A stretch of 64,000 nucleotides of DNA from Bog-473 sp036502025. Its GTDB lineage: Bacteria; Actinomycetota; Acidimicrobiia; Acidimicrobiales; RAAP-2. A model generated the notes under the pieces. The model was given only the letters and a program-made list of their open reading frames with translations. It was not told the origin of the DNA and ran no database searches. Location: positions 1 through 64,000 of the forward strand of contig DASXZJ010000003.1 of the NCBI GenBank assembly GCA_036502025.1, in the 5' to 3' direction. The position numbers were made by a program, and so were the translations under genes. Below are positions 25,681 through 36,079 of the stretch, in pieces. Every line of letters starts with the position of its first letter. Position 1 is the first letter of the stretch.

Positions 25681-26484
25681 GTGCGCCTGGTCTCGTGGAA
25701 CATCAACGGCATTCGGGCCGTCACCGAGAAGGGGCTCTTCGCGACGTTTGTGGACGACCTCGCGCCCGATGTGATCTGCCTGCAGGAGACCAAGGCGCAG
25801 CCGTCCCAGGTCGACGTCGGCCTGCCCGGCTTCGAGCAGCACTGGAACTCCGCTGAGAAGAAGGGGTACTCCGGCACCGCGATCTTCACCAGGCCCACAC
25901 CGCTCGAGGTGACGGATGGACTGCCGCCCGAGGTCATTTCCCGGAACCGCGTGGTGGGCGATCGCTTCGGCGATCCCACGCTCGAAGGGCGCGTCGTGAC
26001 CGCCGAGTACGAGCAGTTCTTCCTCGTCACCGTGTACACCCCCAACGTCAAAGACGACCTGGGCCGGCTCGCGCTACGCCACGAGCAGTGGGATCCGGCC
26101 TTCCTGGCCTACGTCGACGGCCTCCAGAAGACCAAGCCGGTTGTCTTCTGCGGCGATCTGAACGTGGCGCACACACCGGATGATCTGGCCAACCCGACGA
26201 CGAACGAGGGCAAGAAGGGCTTCACCGCCGAGGAGCGCCAGGGCTTCGAGGGGTTCATCGACGCCGGGTTCGTCGACACGTTCCGTCTGTTCCACCAAGG
26301 CAACGGCTACTACACGTGGTGGAGGCACTTCGCGAACGCCAGGGCACGCAACGTGGGATGGAGGATCGACTACTTCATGGTCTCGGAGAGCCTGACGTCA
26401 CGGGTCAGCGCGGCCGACATCCATCCGGACATTCTGGGCAGCGACCACTGCCCGGTCAGCCTCACCCTCGACCTGCCCGGTTAG
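25681..26484 (+). CDS. xth: Exodeoxyribonuclease III
   Basis: 267 residues. It starts VRLVSWNINGIRAV with the metal-binding Asn; CLQETKAQ carries the catalytic Glu, and GYSGTAIFTR, YTPNV, FCGDLNVAHTPDDLANP, GWRIDYFMVS and LGSDHCPVSLTL complete the ExoIII/APE-type EEP pattern including the final Asp-His. It removes nucleotides from 3' ends and cuts at abasic sites in base-excision repair. The long upstream extension of the frame (from 25354) belongs to the divergent GH3 strand and is not coding. Length is normal for the bacterial enzyme. Confidence 0.96.
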   Translation: MRLVSWNINGIRAVTEKGLFATFVDDLAPDVICLQETKAQPSQVDVGLPGFEQHWNSAEKKGYSGTAIFTRPTPLEVTDGLPPEVISRNRVVGDRFGDPTLEGRVVTAEYEQFFLVTVYTPNVKDDLGRLALRHEQWDPAFLAYVDGLQKTKPVVFCGDLNVAHTPDDLANPTTNEGKKGFTAEERQGFEGFIDAGFVDTFRLFHQGNGYYTWWRHFANARARNVGWRIDYFMVSESLTSRVSAADIHPDILGSDHCPVSLTLDLPG

Positions 26485-26511
26485 CCGGGTCGGCGGTGCG
26501 GTCGTGGGAAA

Positions 26512-27579
26512 ATGCCCGAGATGAGCGACCAGACCGACGACTTCGTGCACATGTGGGAGTGGTTCTCGACGCACTGCCATGGCTATTCACCCCTTTACGA
26601 GCGGATCTCCCTCGCCGTGGCCGGGGACCGCGACCTGCTCGACGCCCTGCGCGGCGCGCCTCCCGACGCGCACCTGCCGCCCGCCCTCCTGGCCGCGGTC
26701 CACTATCTCCTGCTTGAGGGGGAGGATCATCCCCTGGCTGACGTCTACGCCGCTCGTTCGGATGCCGACCCGGGTCCACTATTCCTCGACCTGTGCCGCA
26801 CGCGGCGCGAGGAGGTCATGGCGCTGCTGGCCACCCGGCGCATCCAGACCAACGACTGCGGTCGCAGTGCGCTGATCGCGCCCGGTCTGACCTGGGCGGC
26901 CTCCCGCCACCCGGGGCCGCTGGCGCTGGTGGACGTGGGCGCCAGCGCTGGGCTCAACCTGCTGCTCGACCAGTACCGGATCGACTACGGCGCGCACGGT
27001 GTCACGGGGCCGCCCGAGTCCCCGGTCGAGATCGCCTGCCGGGTCAGGGGGGGTGACCCGCCGATTGCCGGTCGCCTGCCCAGCCTGGCCGCCCGGGTCG
27101 GCATCGACCGTTCGCCGATCGACCTCTCCGATGCCGGCGACGCCCGGTGGTTGCTGGCGTGCGTGTGGCCCGACACCGATCGGCTCGAGCGGACGGCGGC
27201 ATCGATTCGCCTGGCGCAGGGCGACCCGCCCCGTGTGGTGGTGGGAGAGGCCAACGACGTCCTGCCGCAGGTGCTGGCCGATCTCCCCGACGGCGCCACC
27301 GCCGCCGTCGTGACCACGTGGGTGTTCGCCTACTTCTCGCTCCATGACCGCCAGCGCTTCGTGGAGCTGCTGGCTACCGCATCGTCCAACCGGCCCATCG
27401 TCTGGGTGAGCGCCGAGAGCGCCGGGGTGGTCGAGGCCTTCGCGTCCGAGTCCGTGGCCGGTCACGACCACTCGGCCTCGGACGTGCTCGGCGCGGTCTC
27501 ATTCGATCGCGGGTCGCGACGCGTCGACCTCCTTGCCTTCGTCCAGGAGCACGGGGCGTGGGTTGATTGGCGAGCCTGA
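26512..27579 (+). CDS. DUF2332 family protein
   Basis: 355 residues (ATG 26512, or 26521 giving MSDQTDDF). The central motif is ALVDVGASAGLNLLLDQYRI, typical of DUF2332, which resembles a SAM-type nucleotide-binding loop. TNDCGRSALIAPGL, WLLACVWPDTDRLERTAASI and VVTTWVFAYFSLHDRQRF are also present. The family is common in actinobacteria and proteobacteria and its activity is unknown; a methyltransferase-like fold is inferred from the glycine loop. It lies 27 nt behind exonuclease III on the same strand and may be co-transcribed. Confidence 0.88.
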   Translation: MPEMSDQTDDFVHMWEWFSTHCHGYSPLYERISLAVAGDRDLLDALRGAPPDAHLPPALLAAVHYLLLEGEDHPLADVYAARSDADPGPLFLDLCRTRREEVMALLATRRIQTNDCGRSALIAPGLTWAASRHPGPLALVDVGASAGLNLLLDQYRIDYGAHGVTGPPESPVEIACRVRGGDPPIAGRLPSLAARVGIDRSPIDLSDAGDARWLLACVWPDTDRLERTAASIRLAQGDPPRVVVGEANDVLPQVLADLPDGATAAVVTTWVFAYFSLHDRQRFVELLATASSNRPIVWVSAESAGVVEAFASESVAGHDHSASDVLGAVSFDRGSRRVDLLAFVQEHGAWVDWRA

Positions 27580-27582
27580 CCC

Positions 27583-28092
27583 TCAGGCCGTCTCTGGAAC
27601 GAAGGCGCCAACCACCTCGGCCACCTTCTCCTTGGCTTTGGCCATGCCGAGGGTCGCCATCTCGAAGGCCACCCGCATGCCGGTGGTCTCCGAGAGGAGC
27701 AGGAACACGGTGGCCGTCGCCTTGCCCTGCGTCACCCGCACCCGCAGCCCTTCCCGGGGGATCCGAGCCAGCTCCTTCTTGATCTTCACCCGCCCCCAGA
27801 ACGGCTTCCACTTGAAGAAGTAGACCGACGAGCCTGTCAGGGCCACCGCGAAGCTCTGGGGCAGCCGGATGTCCTTCCCCTCCGGCTGCTCGACCCGGCC
27901 CCGCGTCGAACCAGAGACCGTGAAGGTGCCGTCTCCTCCCGCCGCGGACATTCCCAGTTTGAACGCCTCCGACGTGAAGAGCCGCGACATCGAGCCGACC
28001 GGGCTGCCGATGGTCGCCACGACCAGCGGCCCGTCGATCAGCGCCGCGACGCCCTTCTCCAGGTTCTCCTGATAGCGCGTTGCCATGGACAT
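27583..28092 (-). CDS. Hypothetical protein, probable operon partner of an SRPBCC protein
   Basis: 169 residues, soluble. It has an N-terminal helix (YQENLEKGVAALIDGPLVV), a beta-rich middle (GDGTFTVSGSTRGRVEQPEG, SFAVALTGSSVYFFKWKPFW) and a C-terminal strand/helix (TATVFLLLSETTGMRVAFEM). AGGAAGGA lies upstream of the ATG at 28092. It begins 31 nt after the SRPBCC gene stop. I do not recognise a family. Confidence 0.75.
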   Translation of the reverse strand: MSMATRYQENLEKGVAALIDGPLVVATIGSPVGSMSRLFTSEAFKLGMSAAGGDGTFTVSGSTRGRVEQPEGKDIRLPQSFAVALTGSSVYFFKWKPFWGRVKIKKELARIPREGLRVRVTQGKATATVFLLLSETTGMRVAFEMATLGMAKAKEKVAEVVGAFVPETA

Positions 28093-28123
28093 CGGTTCGG
28101 TCCTTCCTGTTCGGGTTCCGCGG

Positions 28124-28573
28124 CTACTCGACCTCGGCCTTGATGCGCTCGAGGGTGGTCCGCATGTCGTTGCGGTTGGTCCGCCCCCTCGACCAGCCCA
28201 GGACGGCCCAGTAGAGGCGGAGCAACGCCGTCTGGGTCAGCGCGAAGGATTCGGTCACGTCGGTGCCGTCCCCGCTCGGATCGAGGCGGTAGCTCCACAC
28301 GTTCAGGGGCTTCTCACCGGAGCCGACCCCGAACGCGAAGGCGCGCTCGGGGACGCACTCGGTGACGGTGCAGGTCGTCCAGTAGACGGGACCCCAGCCG
28401 TTGCGCTTGACGTGGCCACGGAACTTCGCCCCCACGGCGGGGCCGGTCGCCCCCTCGAGCCATTCCGCCTCGAACGTCTCCGGGCTGTAACGGCCGATCT
28501 TGGTGACGTCGCTGACCAGGTCCCAGATCTTCGCCGCCGGAGCCGCCATGTGCACGGTGACCGAATCTTGCAT
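28124..28573 (-). CDS. SRPBCC/START-like (polyketide cyclase-type) protein
   Basis: 149 residues from the ATG at 28573, which begins MQDSVTVHMAAPAAKIWDLV, the usual first strand and helix of Polyketide_cyc2/SRPBCC proteins. It continues DVTKIGRYSPETFEAEWLEG, GAKFRGHVKRNGWGPVYW and DGTDVTESFAL, with a closing long helix. The fold makes a hydrophobic pocket for lipids or aromatics; the ligand is unknown. TATGGT at 28580-28585 (minus strand) lies 6 nt before the ATG, which supports this start over the longer frame to 28645. It is upstream of the hypothetical gene at 28092. Confidence 0.85.
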   Translation of the reverse strand: MQDSVTVHMAAPAAKIWDLVSDVTKIGRYSPETFEAEWLEGATGPAVGAKFRGHVKRNGWGPVYWTTCTVTECVPERAFAFGVGSGEKPLNVWSYRLDPSGDGTDVTESFALTQTALLRLYWAVLGWSRGRTNRNDMRTTLERIKAEVE

Positions 28574-28579
28574 CGCGTC

Positions 28580-28585
28580 ACCATA
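28580..28585 (-). promoter_or_regulatory. Probable -10 hexamer (TATGGT) of a leaderless transcript
   Basis: It lies exactly 6 nt before the ATG of the SRPBCC gene, with no ribosome site between, and fits the TANNNT pattern recurring in this window. Confidence 0.45.
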
Positions 28586-28643
28586 CGGCTGATCTACCAG
28601 GGTCTGCGCTCCGGATGTTCCCCGGTGGGCCACACTGGTTGGC

Positions 28644-30298
<1,655 letters not shown>

Positions 30299-30323
<25 letters not shown>

Positions 30324-31288
30324 CCTGAACTGGCCAGCGCGCGGCGCTTCTCGACGATGGCCAGACGCGGCCAGTGCACCTCGGTGGCCCAGCCCAGCTG
30401 CTCGAAGATCCGTATGGTCCGGGCCGCGATGTCGACCTGACCCGCATCGACGCCGTGGCGGGCCGAGCGGGGGAAGGCATGGTGGGCGTTGTGCCACGAT
30501 TCGCCGAAGCTGACGATGGCCAGCGGCGAGAAGTTCGTGCTCCGGTCCTTGTCGCCGAAGGGCTGGCGGCCGAAGGTGTGGCAGACGGAATTGGTGGCCC
30601 AGGTCACGTGGTGGAGGACGGCGACGCGCACGACGCCGCCCCAGAGACCGGCCAGGAGCGCCCCCCAGATGGTGCCGGTGACGAGCCCGCCGATGGCGGC
30701 CGGGAGGGCGAAGGACAGCACGGTCCACAGCACCACCGTGCGGGTGACGAAGGCGATGTCACGGTCCTCGAGGAGGTCCCGGCTCCACCGCTCGGCGTTC
30801 ACCTCGTTGTGCACGAACAGCCAACCGGCGTGGGCATGCCAGAAGCCGAGCAGCTGGTGGCCGGCTCCGGGACCCGTGGGAGTGGGCGAGTGGGGGTCGC
30901 CGGGACGGTCGGTGTAGGCGTGATGACGGCGGTGTTGCGAGACCCAGCTGGTCACCGAGCCCTCGACCCCCATGGTCCCGGCAATGGCCAGGGCCACCTT
31001 CAGCCACCGGGCCGCCACGAAGCTCCGGTGGGTCAAGAGGCGGTGGAAACCCACACACAGCCCGAGGCCGGTGACCGCGTACATCCCGACCGCCAAGCCG
31101 AGATCGAGCCAGCCGATGCCGTGGTTCCAAAAGATCAAGATGGCCAGGACGAGGGCGACCAGGGGCAGAGCAACCAGGAGTCCCGCGCCGAATAGTTGGC
31201 CCCTGGAGGCGCTCAGCGGTGCCTCGGCCGGGACAGCGGCCGTCTCGGGCACGTCCAGCAGTGGTCTTGGGGGTGAGACGATCGTCAC
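30299..31288 (-). CDS. Acyl-CoA delta-9-type fatty acid desaturase (membrane)
   Basis: 329 residues. Four hydrophobic segments and three histidine boxes match the stearoyl-CoA desaturase family: HRLLTHRS (HxxxxH), HRRHHAYTD (HxxHH) and HNAHHAFPRSARHG. EGSVTSWVSQHRRHHAYTDR and SFGESWHNAHHAFPRSARHG are classic. It inserts a cis double bond using a di-iron centre and electrons from a reductase. The only candidate reductase in the window is next to the second desaturase, about 8 kb away. Convergent with ettA, overlapping 25 nt. Confidence 0.95.
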
Positions 31289-31436
31289 TCTGAGTCCAAT
31301 CGATGTCGTGCATCATCGGGAGTTCGGATCTTTCTTCCGGCCCAACAGGTCAAGCGTAATCGCACCGGGTCACCCTCTATATGGCGGGGCACCGATCCGG
31401 TCCTGACCAGGGACCGCACCCTAAGGTGTGGCGCCA

Positions 31437-32807
31437 ATGGGCGGGCGGTGGCGACGATGGCGGTTAGGCACGCGGGCGGCCGGTTCGGCCGGGCTGGCGG
31501 CGCTGCTCGGCCTGATGGCCGGCGGGGCGCCCGCCGCGTCGGCCACGGAGGCATCCCGCTACTCGACCAACGGGCGGTGGGTCACCGACGCCCAGGGTCG
31601 GGATCTCTTCCTCCGCGGGGTCGATGTCACCGGGGCCGAGGACACGCCCACCGCTGACAACCTGCCGTACGGCCCGGCCGACTTCGTGGCCATGCGGGCG
31701 GCCGGCGCCACCGTGGTCCGGCTGCCGATCGCCTGGGCGATGATCGAGCCCACCCCGGGTCACTTCGACCAGGCGGCCATCGACCGGGCGGTCCAGATCG
31801 TCGACTGGGCCGGGGCGGCCGGCCTGCGGGTGGTGCTCGATATGCACCAGTACCTCTGGACGCCGTGTTTCGGGGGCAACGGCACACCGACCTGGGCCGT
31901 GCCCAACTGCCCGTCGGCGGCGCCCACCAACCTGGCCCTGCAGGAAGCCGACATCCTGGTGGCCGAGAACGCCTTCTGGAAGAGCCCGGGGTTGCAGGCC
32001 CAGTTCGCCCAGGCCTGGGTGCAGGTCGCCCGGGCGGTCGGCCACCCGTACTTCCTGCTCGGCTACGACATCTTGAACGAGCCCGGACCCGGCCTCATCC
32101 CCAACGAATTGTTCGAGCAGGACTACCTGGCACCGTTCTACCGGTCCGTGGGACGGCAGCTCCGCCAGGTTGATCCGGGGTCGCTCCTCTTCGTCGAGCC
32201 CTCCATCCTCAACGGGTTGGTCAACGGCGTGTCCCAGTTCCTCGGCCCCATCGGTCTCGACCGCCTGGTCTACGAGCCCCACCAGTACGGGGCGGTGTCC
32301 CTCAACGTCGATGGACCCCTGGGCGTGTTCGATCTGCTCGGCCCGGCCCAGTTCATCCCCGACCTGACCTTGGACATCGCCGTGGCCCGCCGGCTGGGTG
32401 CCGCTGTCTGGCTGGGTGAGTGGGGGGCCATCAACCCCGCCGTGTCGGTGCGTCCCACCGCCTACGTCACCGACGATCTGACCGAGCAGGACGCCTTCAT
32501 GCTGGGCTCGGCCTACTGGTCGTATGACTCCTCCCTCCGGGGGCCGAACCAGGCCATCGGGGCCGAGCTCGCCCGGATCACGCCCGATGCCATCGCCGGG
32601 ACGCCCGAGTCGCTCTCGACCGGGACCGGCCTCATGACGTTGTCGTGGCGCTCCGACGGAGGGCAGACCCTGATCTCCTATCCGGCGCAGTGTTCACCGC
32701 AGACCATCGTGCCCGAGGGCACGGCGTCGGTCGAGCAACTGGCGGGGGACTATCTCGGCGTGACGGCGGCGGCCGGCGCGGTGGTCACCATCGCCGTCAC
32801 CTGCTGA
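31437..32807 (+). CDS. Secreted GH5 glycoside hydrolase, endoglycoceramidase-like
   Basis: About 456 residues. I prefer the ATG at 31437 because TAAGGT at 31422-31427 would place the transcription start after the alternative GTG at 31428. A signal peptide ends GAPAASATEA. The GH5 barrel has RDLFLRGVDVTGAEDTP, VVRLPIAWAMIEPTPGHFD, VVLDMHQYLW, then YDILNEPGPG with the acid/base Glu and VWLGEWGAIN with the nucleophile Glu. The DMHQ, LNEP and GEW signatures plus the beta-sandwich C-terminus resemble endoglycoceramidases and related glycolipid hydrolases, which release glycan from ceramide or steryl glycosides. Substrate is inferred only. Confidence 0.87.
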   Translation: MGGRWRRWRLGTRAAGSAGLAALLGLMAGGAPAASATEASRYSTNGRWVTDAQGRDLFLRGVDVTGAEDTPTADNLPYGPADFVAMRAAGATVVRLPIAWAMIEPTPGHFDQAAIDRAVQIVDWAGAAGLRVVLDMHQYLWTPCFGGNGTPTWAVPNCPSAAPTNLALQEADILVAENAFWKSPGLQAQFAQAWVQVARAVGHPYFLLGYDILNEPGPGLIPNELFEQDYLAPFYRSVGRQLRQVDPGSLLFVEPSILNGLVNGVSQFLGPIGLDRLVYEPHQYGAVSLNVDGPLGVFDLLGPAQFIPDLTLDIAVARRLGAAVWLGEWGAINPAVSVRPTAYVTDDLTEQDAFMLGSAYWSYDSSLRGPNQAIGAELARITPDAIAGTPESLSTGTGLMTLSWRSDGGQTLISYPAQCSPQTIVPEGTASVEQLAGDYLGVTAAAGAVVTIAVTC

Positions 32808-32811
32808 GGCC

Positions 32812-33576
32812 CTACGAGAAGTGGGTGTCCGGACGCTCCAGCCGCTCGCCGTCGATCACGATGTCGAGCTTCTCGTTGTAGAAGGCGACCAGCCCCGCAA
32901 TAGGCGACAGGGCGAGCGTGGGAAAGTTGTACGCCCAGGCGAGGTCGGGAAAGACCCGCTCCCCGAGACGGACCGACCAGTAGTCGCTGGTCGTTCCCTT
33001 GTACGGGCATGCGGTCACGGTGTCGGTGCGGGTGAGGTGCTCGAAACGGACCTCGGTCCGGTTGAAGTAGTACCGGGTCGGGAGACCGGTCTCGAAGACC
33101 ATCACCGTCGAGGACGAGCGGGCCAGCTCGGTACCCTCGAGTTCGATCGCCACGGTGCGGGTCGAGCGCAGGGCGTCGACCCTCGAGTAGGGGTCACGCG
33201 GATGGACGAACACCTCCTCGTCCTCCTCGAACCAGCTGTCGAGCGCCGCCCAGTCGAAACGGACCGTGCCCGTGAGGCCGTCGACCTCCGAGCCGGTGAA
33301 GTGGTGCGCCACGCCCGGACGGTCCTGGTCGCCGACCCGCAGGCCGTACCGCCTGGCCGTGCCGCGACGGAGCTGCTCCTCGTGCTGCTCGTCCACCAGG
33401 AGGCCGGCGTCGATGTCGGCCATCGGGATGTAGTACTGCGGGTAGTGGGGCCATTCCCACACGTAGAGCGCGGCTGTCGTGTCGAGGACCACCCGGTCGG
33501 CCAGGATGGCGCGGATGCGGCGGGGGACGGGCTCGGTGTGGTTCACCGGGACGACTCGCTCGGGATAATCGGTCAT
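32812..33576 (-). CDS. DUF427 domain protein (double domain)
   Basis: 254 residues with two DUF427 modules. The first, at about residues 20-115, has RRIRAILADRVVLDTTAALY and HYPQYYIPMADI. The second, at about 130-245, has VAIELEGTELARSSSTVMVF, LPTRYYFNRTEVRFEHL, TACPYKGTTSDYWSV and FYNEKLDIVIDGE. The TACPYKGTxxYW motif is diagnostic. Function unknown. A TAGAAC hexamer lies 6 nt before the ATG. It converges with the GH5 gene, with 4 nt between. Confidence 0.92.
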   Translation of the reverse strand: MTDYPERVVPVNHTEPVPRRIRAILADRVVLDTTAALYVWEWPHYPQYYIPMADIDAGLLVDEQHEEQLRRGTARRYGLRVGDQDRPGVAHHFTGSEVDGLTGTVRFDWAALDSWFEEDEEVFVHPRDPYSRVDALRSTRTVAIELEGTELARSSSTVMVFETGLPTRYYFNRTEVRFEHLTRTDTVTACPYKGTTSDYWSVRLGERVFPDLAWAYNFPTLALSPIAGLVAFYNEKLDIVIDGERLERPDTHFS

Positions 33577-33582
33577 GCCAGT

Positions 33583-33588
33583 GTTCTA
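33583..33588 (-). promoter_or_regulatory. Possible -10 hexamer (TAGAAC) of a leaderless transcript
   Basis: Six nt before the DUF427 ATG; it matches TANNNT except for the last base. No ribosome site is present. Confidence 0.3.
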
Positions 33589-33770
33589 CCGGTCAGGCCG
33601 CGTCAGCCGTGGCGCGCCCCCCGGGCCCGTTCGATCTCCACCAGGCAGGACTGGGCCACCAGCCTGGGCGGACCGCGAGAGCTGGGATTAGGGCTGAAAT
33701 TTCCGACGCAGCCTCCCGGGGAGGGGTTTTCTGAGTAGCTTTCGCCTCGAGCGATTCTGGGAGGGATGCG

Positions 33771-35189
33771 ATGAAGGATCCGACGCGGCGCGGCTGCCTG
33801 GCCCTTGCCGTGGCGTCGGTGCTGGTGGCGGTGATTGTGCCGTCCGCTTCGTCCGCTTCGTCCGGTGCGTCTGCCGTCAGCCAGGCCAGCACCAGCAGCC
33901 GGGGTGTCACGAGCACCCGGATCAACGTCGTCTTCCCGGTGGTGAACCTGCAGGCGCTCTCGACCGAGATCGGCTTCGCCGGCGATGTCGAGTACACCGA
34001 GCAGGGCAAGGCCATCGACCTCTTCGTCAAGCAGATCAACGACGCCGGCGGCATCAACGGCCGCAAAATCAACCCGATCATCACCTTCTTCGACCCGACG
34101 AGCGAGTCGGACATGCGGGCGCTGTGCAAGGACTGGACCGAGGGGAGCCCTGCCGCCTTCGCCGTGCTCGACGGCGTCGGCGACTGGACCGGTGATGACC
34201 AGCTCTGCATCACCCAGGAGGGCCACACACCGTTCCTCGGGCAGTGGACCACCATCTCGGCCTGGACCACGCGGGGCGCGCCCTACCTCTGGTGGACCGG
34301 TCCCGACGATGCCGCCATCCTCTCGGCCACGGTCGCCTGGGGCCGCGGCGCCGGCCTGTTGGGCGGCCACCGCAAGGTCGGGATCATCGCCGGGGACCGG
34401 GCCAGTGACCAGCTCGCCCTCAACGACTACCTGCTGCCCGACCTGAAGAAGATCGGGGTGACCCCCGTGGTCGAGACCATGGCCGCCGACACCACCGAGA
34501 CGGCGGCCATCAACAGCGACGCCCCCCTCGTGGTGGAGAAGCTGCACAGCGCCGGGGTGAACTCGGTCATCCCGCTCATCCCGTTCAACGCGTTCCTCCC
34601 CGTGCTCTCGGCCGAGACGAGTCAGCACTACTACCCCAAGCTGCTCCTCTCGGACTACGAGTCCTCGATCGAGTCCTCGCTCGGTCTCATCCCGGTCCCC
34701 TTTGAGAAGGCCCTCAACGGCCAGGAAGGGGTGACCACCGAGACGCTCGGGGGGATCGACGACTCCCGCCGCGCCGCCCAGGGCGGCTACGACGCCGGGG
34801 TCAGGAGCTGCTGGGACACCTGGCACAAGGCCTACCCGCAGATTCCCAAGGGCAACATGAACGACTTCATCGAGGAGCAGGGCCCCGTTCAGGGGTGGTG
34901 CCAGGAGATCACGCTCTTCGCCCGGGCCGCCACCATGGCGGGCCGGCACCTCACCCGCCGGACCTTCGTCGAGGCCATGTCCCGGATCACCAACTTTGCC
35001 GGGGGATATTCGCCCACGCTCAGCTTCGGGCCGGACAAGTTCTCGGGACCGACCGAGTACCAGGTGGTCAAGCTGCACGACAACACCCCGCCCTCGAGCC
35101 AGTGCCGGCTTCCGCTCGGCACCCTGCCCCCGCAAGGCCGTTGCTGGCACGTGGTGCAGGGCTGGAAACCGCTGCCGAAGGCGCCATGA
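33771..35189 (+). CDS. Secreted substrate-binding protein of the branched-chain amino-acid (LivJ/peripla_BP_6) type
   Basis: 472 residues with a signal peptide (residues about 8-30, LALAVASVLVAVIVPSASSA) and GGGAGGG at 33759-33765 ahead of the ATG. The two-lobed Leu/Ile/Val-binding-protein pattern is visible: TRINVVFPVVNLQ, LFVKQINDAGGINGRKINPI and KVGIIAGDRASDQLALNDYL. There is no lipobox cysteine. It is an orphan: no permease or ATPase gene is near. Its TGA overlaps the ATG of a PhyH dioxygenase gene, so the ligand may be related to that enzyme's substrate (inference). Confidence 0.86.
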   Translation: MKDPTRRGCLALAVASVLVAVIVPSASSASSGASAVSQASTSSRGVTSTRINVVFPVVNLQALSTEIGFAGDVEYTEQGKAIDLFVKQINDAGGINGRKINPIITFFDPTSESDMRALCKDWTEGSPAAFAVLDGVGDWTGDDQLCITQEGHTPFLGQWTTISAWTTRGAPYLWWTGPDDAAILSATVAWGRGAGLLGGHRKVGIIAGDRASDQLALNDYLLPDLKKIGVTPVVETMAADTTETAAINSDAPLVVEKLHSAGVNSVIPLIPFNAFLPVLSAETSQHYYPKLLLSDYESSIESSLGLIPVPFEKALNGQEGVTTETLGGIDDSRRAAQGGYDAGVRSCWDTWHKAYPQIPKGNMNDFIEEQGPVQGWCQEITLFARAATMAGRHLTRRTFVEAMSRITNFAGGYSPTLSFGPDKFSGPTEYQVVKLHDNTPPSSQCRLPLGTLPPQGRCWHVVQGWKPLPKAP

Positions 35190-36079
35190 GCGCCACGGCC
35201 CGGGCGCAGTGGGAGGAGGACGGGTGGTGCGTCCTCCCCGATCTCCTGGCCGACGACGAGGTGCGCGCGGCCCAGGCCGCCCTGCCCCCCCTCTTTCCGA
35301 CGGCCGAGGAGTTCGCCGCGGATAGCGATCCGGACCGCAACCGTCCCTTCCGGGTCGACTCGCACCGGGTGCTGCCCCGGTTCCCCTTCGAGAGCGGCGC
35401 GCTCAACCACCTCGTGGTGCACGACAGGATCATCGACCTGGCCGAGGACTATCTCGGCCTGACCGACGTGCGCCTCTATCAGGGGATGCTCAGTGCGAAG
35501 TACGGCGGTGGGGCCGAGAGCGACGAGCAGTTGCTCCACGTCGACTACGGCAATCACACCCTCGTGGTCCCCCGGCCCGAGGTGGGCTACCAGCAGCTCG
35601 AGCTCTTCATCTACCTGAGCGACGTCACCCCGGCGACCGCGGCCACCCGGATGGTCTCGCGCCGGCTGACCGGGGACATCCCGGTCGAGCGGACCTACCT
35701 GAGCCTGGGCGAGTACGGGTCCCTCTACGACGCCGAGGTACCGGCTTCAGGTCCTGCGGGCGCCATCCTGGCCTACCGCCCCGACGTCTATCACCGGGGC
35801 GTGCGGATGACCGAGCCCGGCGCAGCCCGCTTCATGCTGCACGTGTCCTACAAGCCGGTCGACACCGATTGGCTCGGCTCACAGGCCTGGCCGGGGGCGG
35901 CCGAGGACATGTCGTGGCACCGTTTCATGGCGGGAAGCCCGAGCGTGCGCCAACTCACCGTGCTGGGGTTTCCCGAGCCGGGTCACCGCTACTGGAACGC
36001 GGAGACCCTGCGGGGCACGGCCGCCCGCTACCCGTCGCTCGACCTGACGCCCTGGATCGAGGCATCGCGGCGCGCGTGA
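35186..36079 (+). CDS. Phytanoyl-CoA dioxygenase family (PhyH-like) Fe(II)/2-oxoglutarate oxygenase
   Basis: 297 residues from the ATG at 35186, which overlaps the upstream stop (ATGA). WEEDGWCVLPDLLADDEV is the typical N-terminal strand. The iron ligands are HVDYGNHT (His-x-Asp) and the distal His in YRPDVYHRGVRMTEPG; R831-like positions fit ARFMLHVSYK for 2-oxoglutarate binding. Members hydroxylate diverse small molecules and lipids. Translational coupling to a binding protein and a GH13 enzyme is unusual and gives no obvious substrate. Confidence 0.87.
   Translation: MSATARAQWEEDGWCVLPDLLADDEVRAAQAALPPLFPTAEEFAADSDPDRNRPFRVDSHRVLPRFPFESGALNHLVVHDRIIDLAEDYLGLTDVRLYQGMLSAKYGGGAESDEQLLHVDYGNHTLVVPRPEVGYQQLELFIYLSDVTPATAATRMVSRRLTGDIPVERTYLSLGEYGSLYDAEVPASGPAGAILAYRPDVYHRGVRMTEPGAARFMLHVSYKPVDTDWLGSQAWPGAAEDMSWHRFMAGSPSVRQLTVLGFPEPGHRYWNAETLRGTAARYPSLDLTPWIEASRRA

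Noticed and set aside
25608..26051. N-terminal extension of the GH3 enzyme to 920 residues
   Set aside because: It lies antisense to exonuclease III, which has a clear start and full motif set, and the extension has no signal or domain. The GTG at 25607 followed by a signal peptide is the better start.
33711..33735. CCTCCC/GGGAGG followed by TTTT as a terminator
   Set aside because: The loop would be too short for the full stem, and no gene on that strand ends there. It lies ahead of a start codon.
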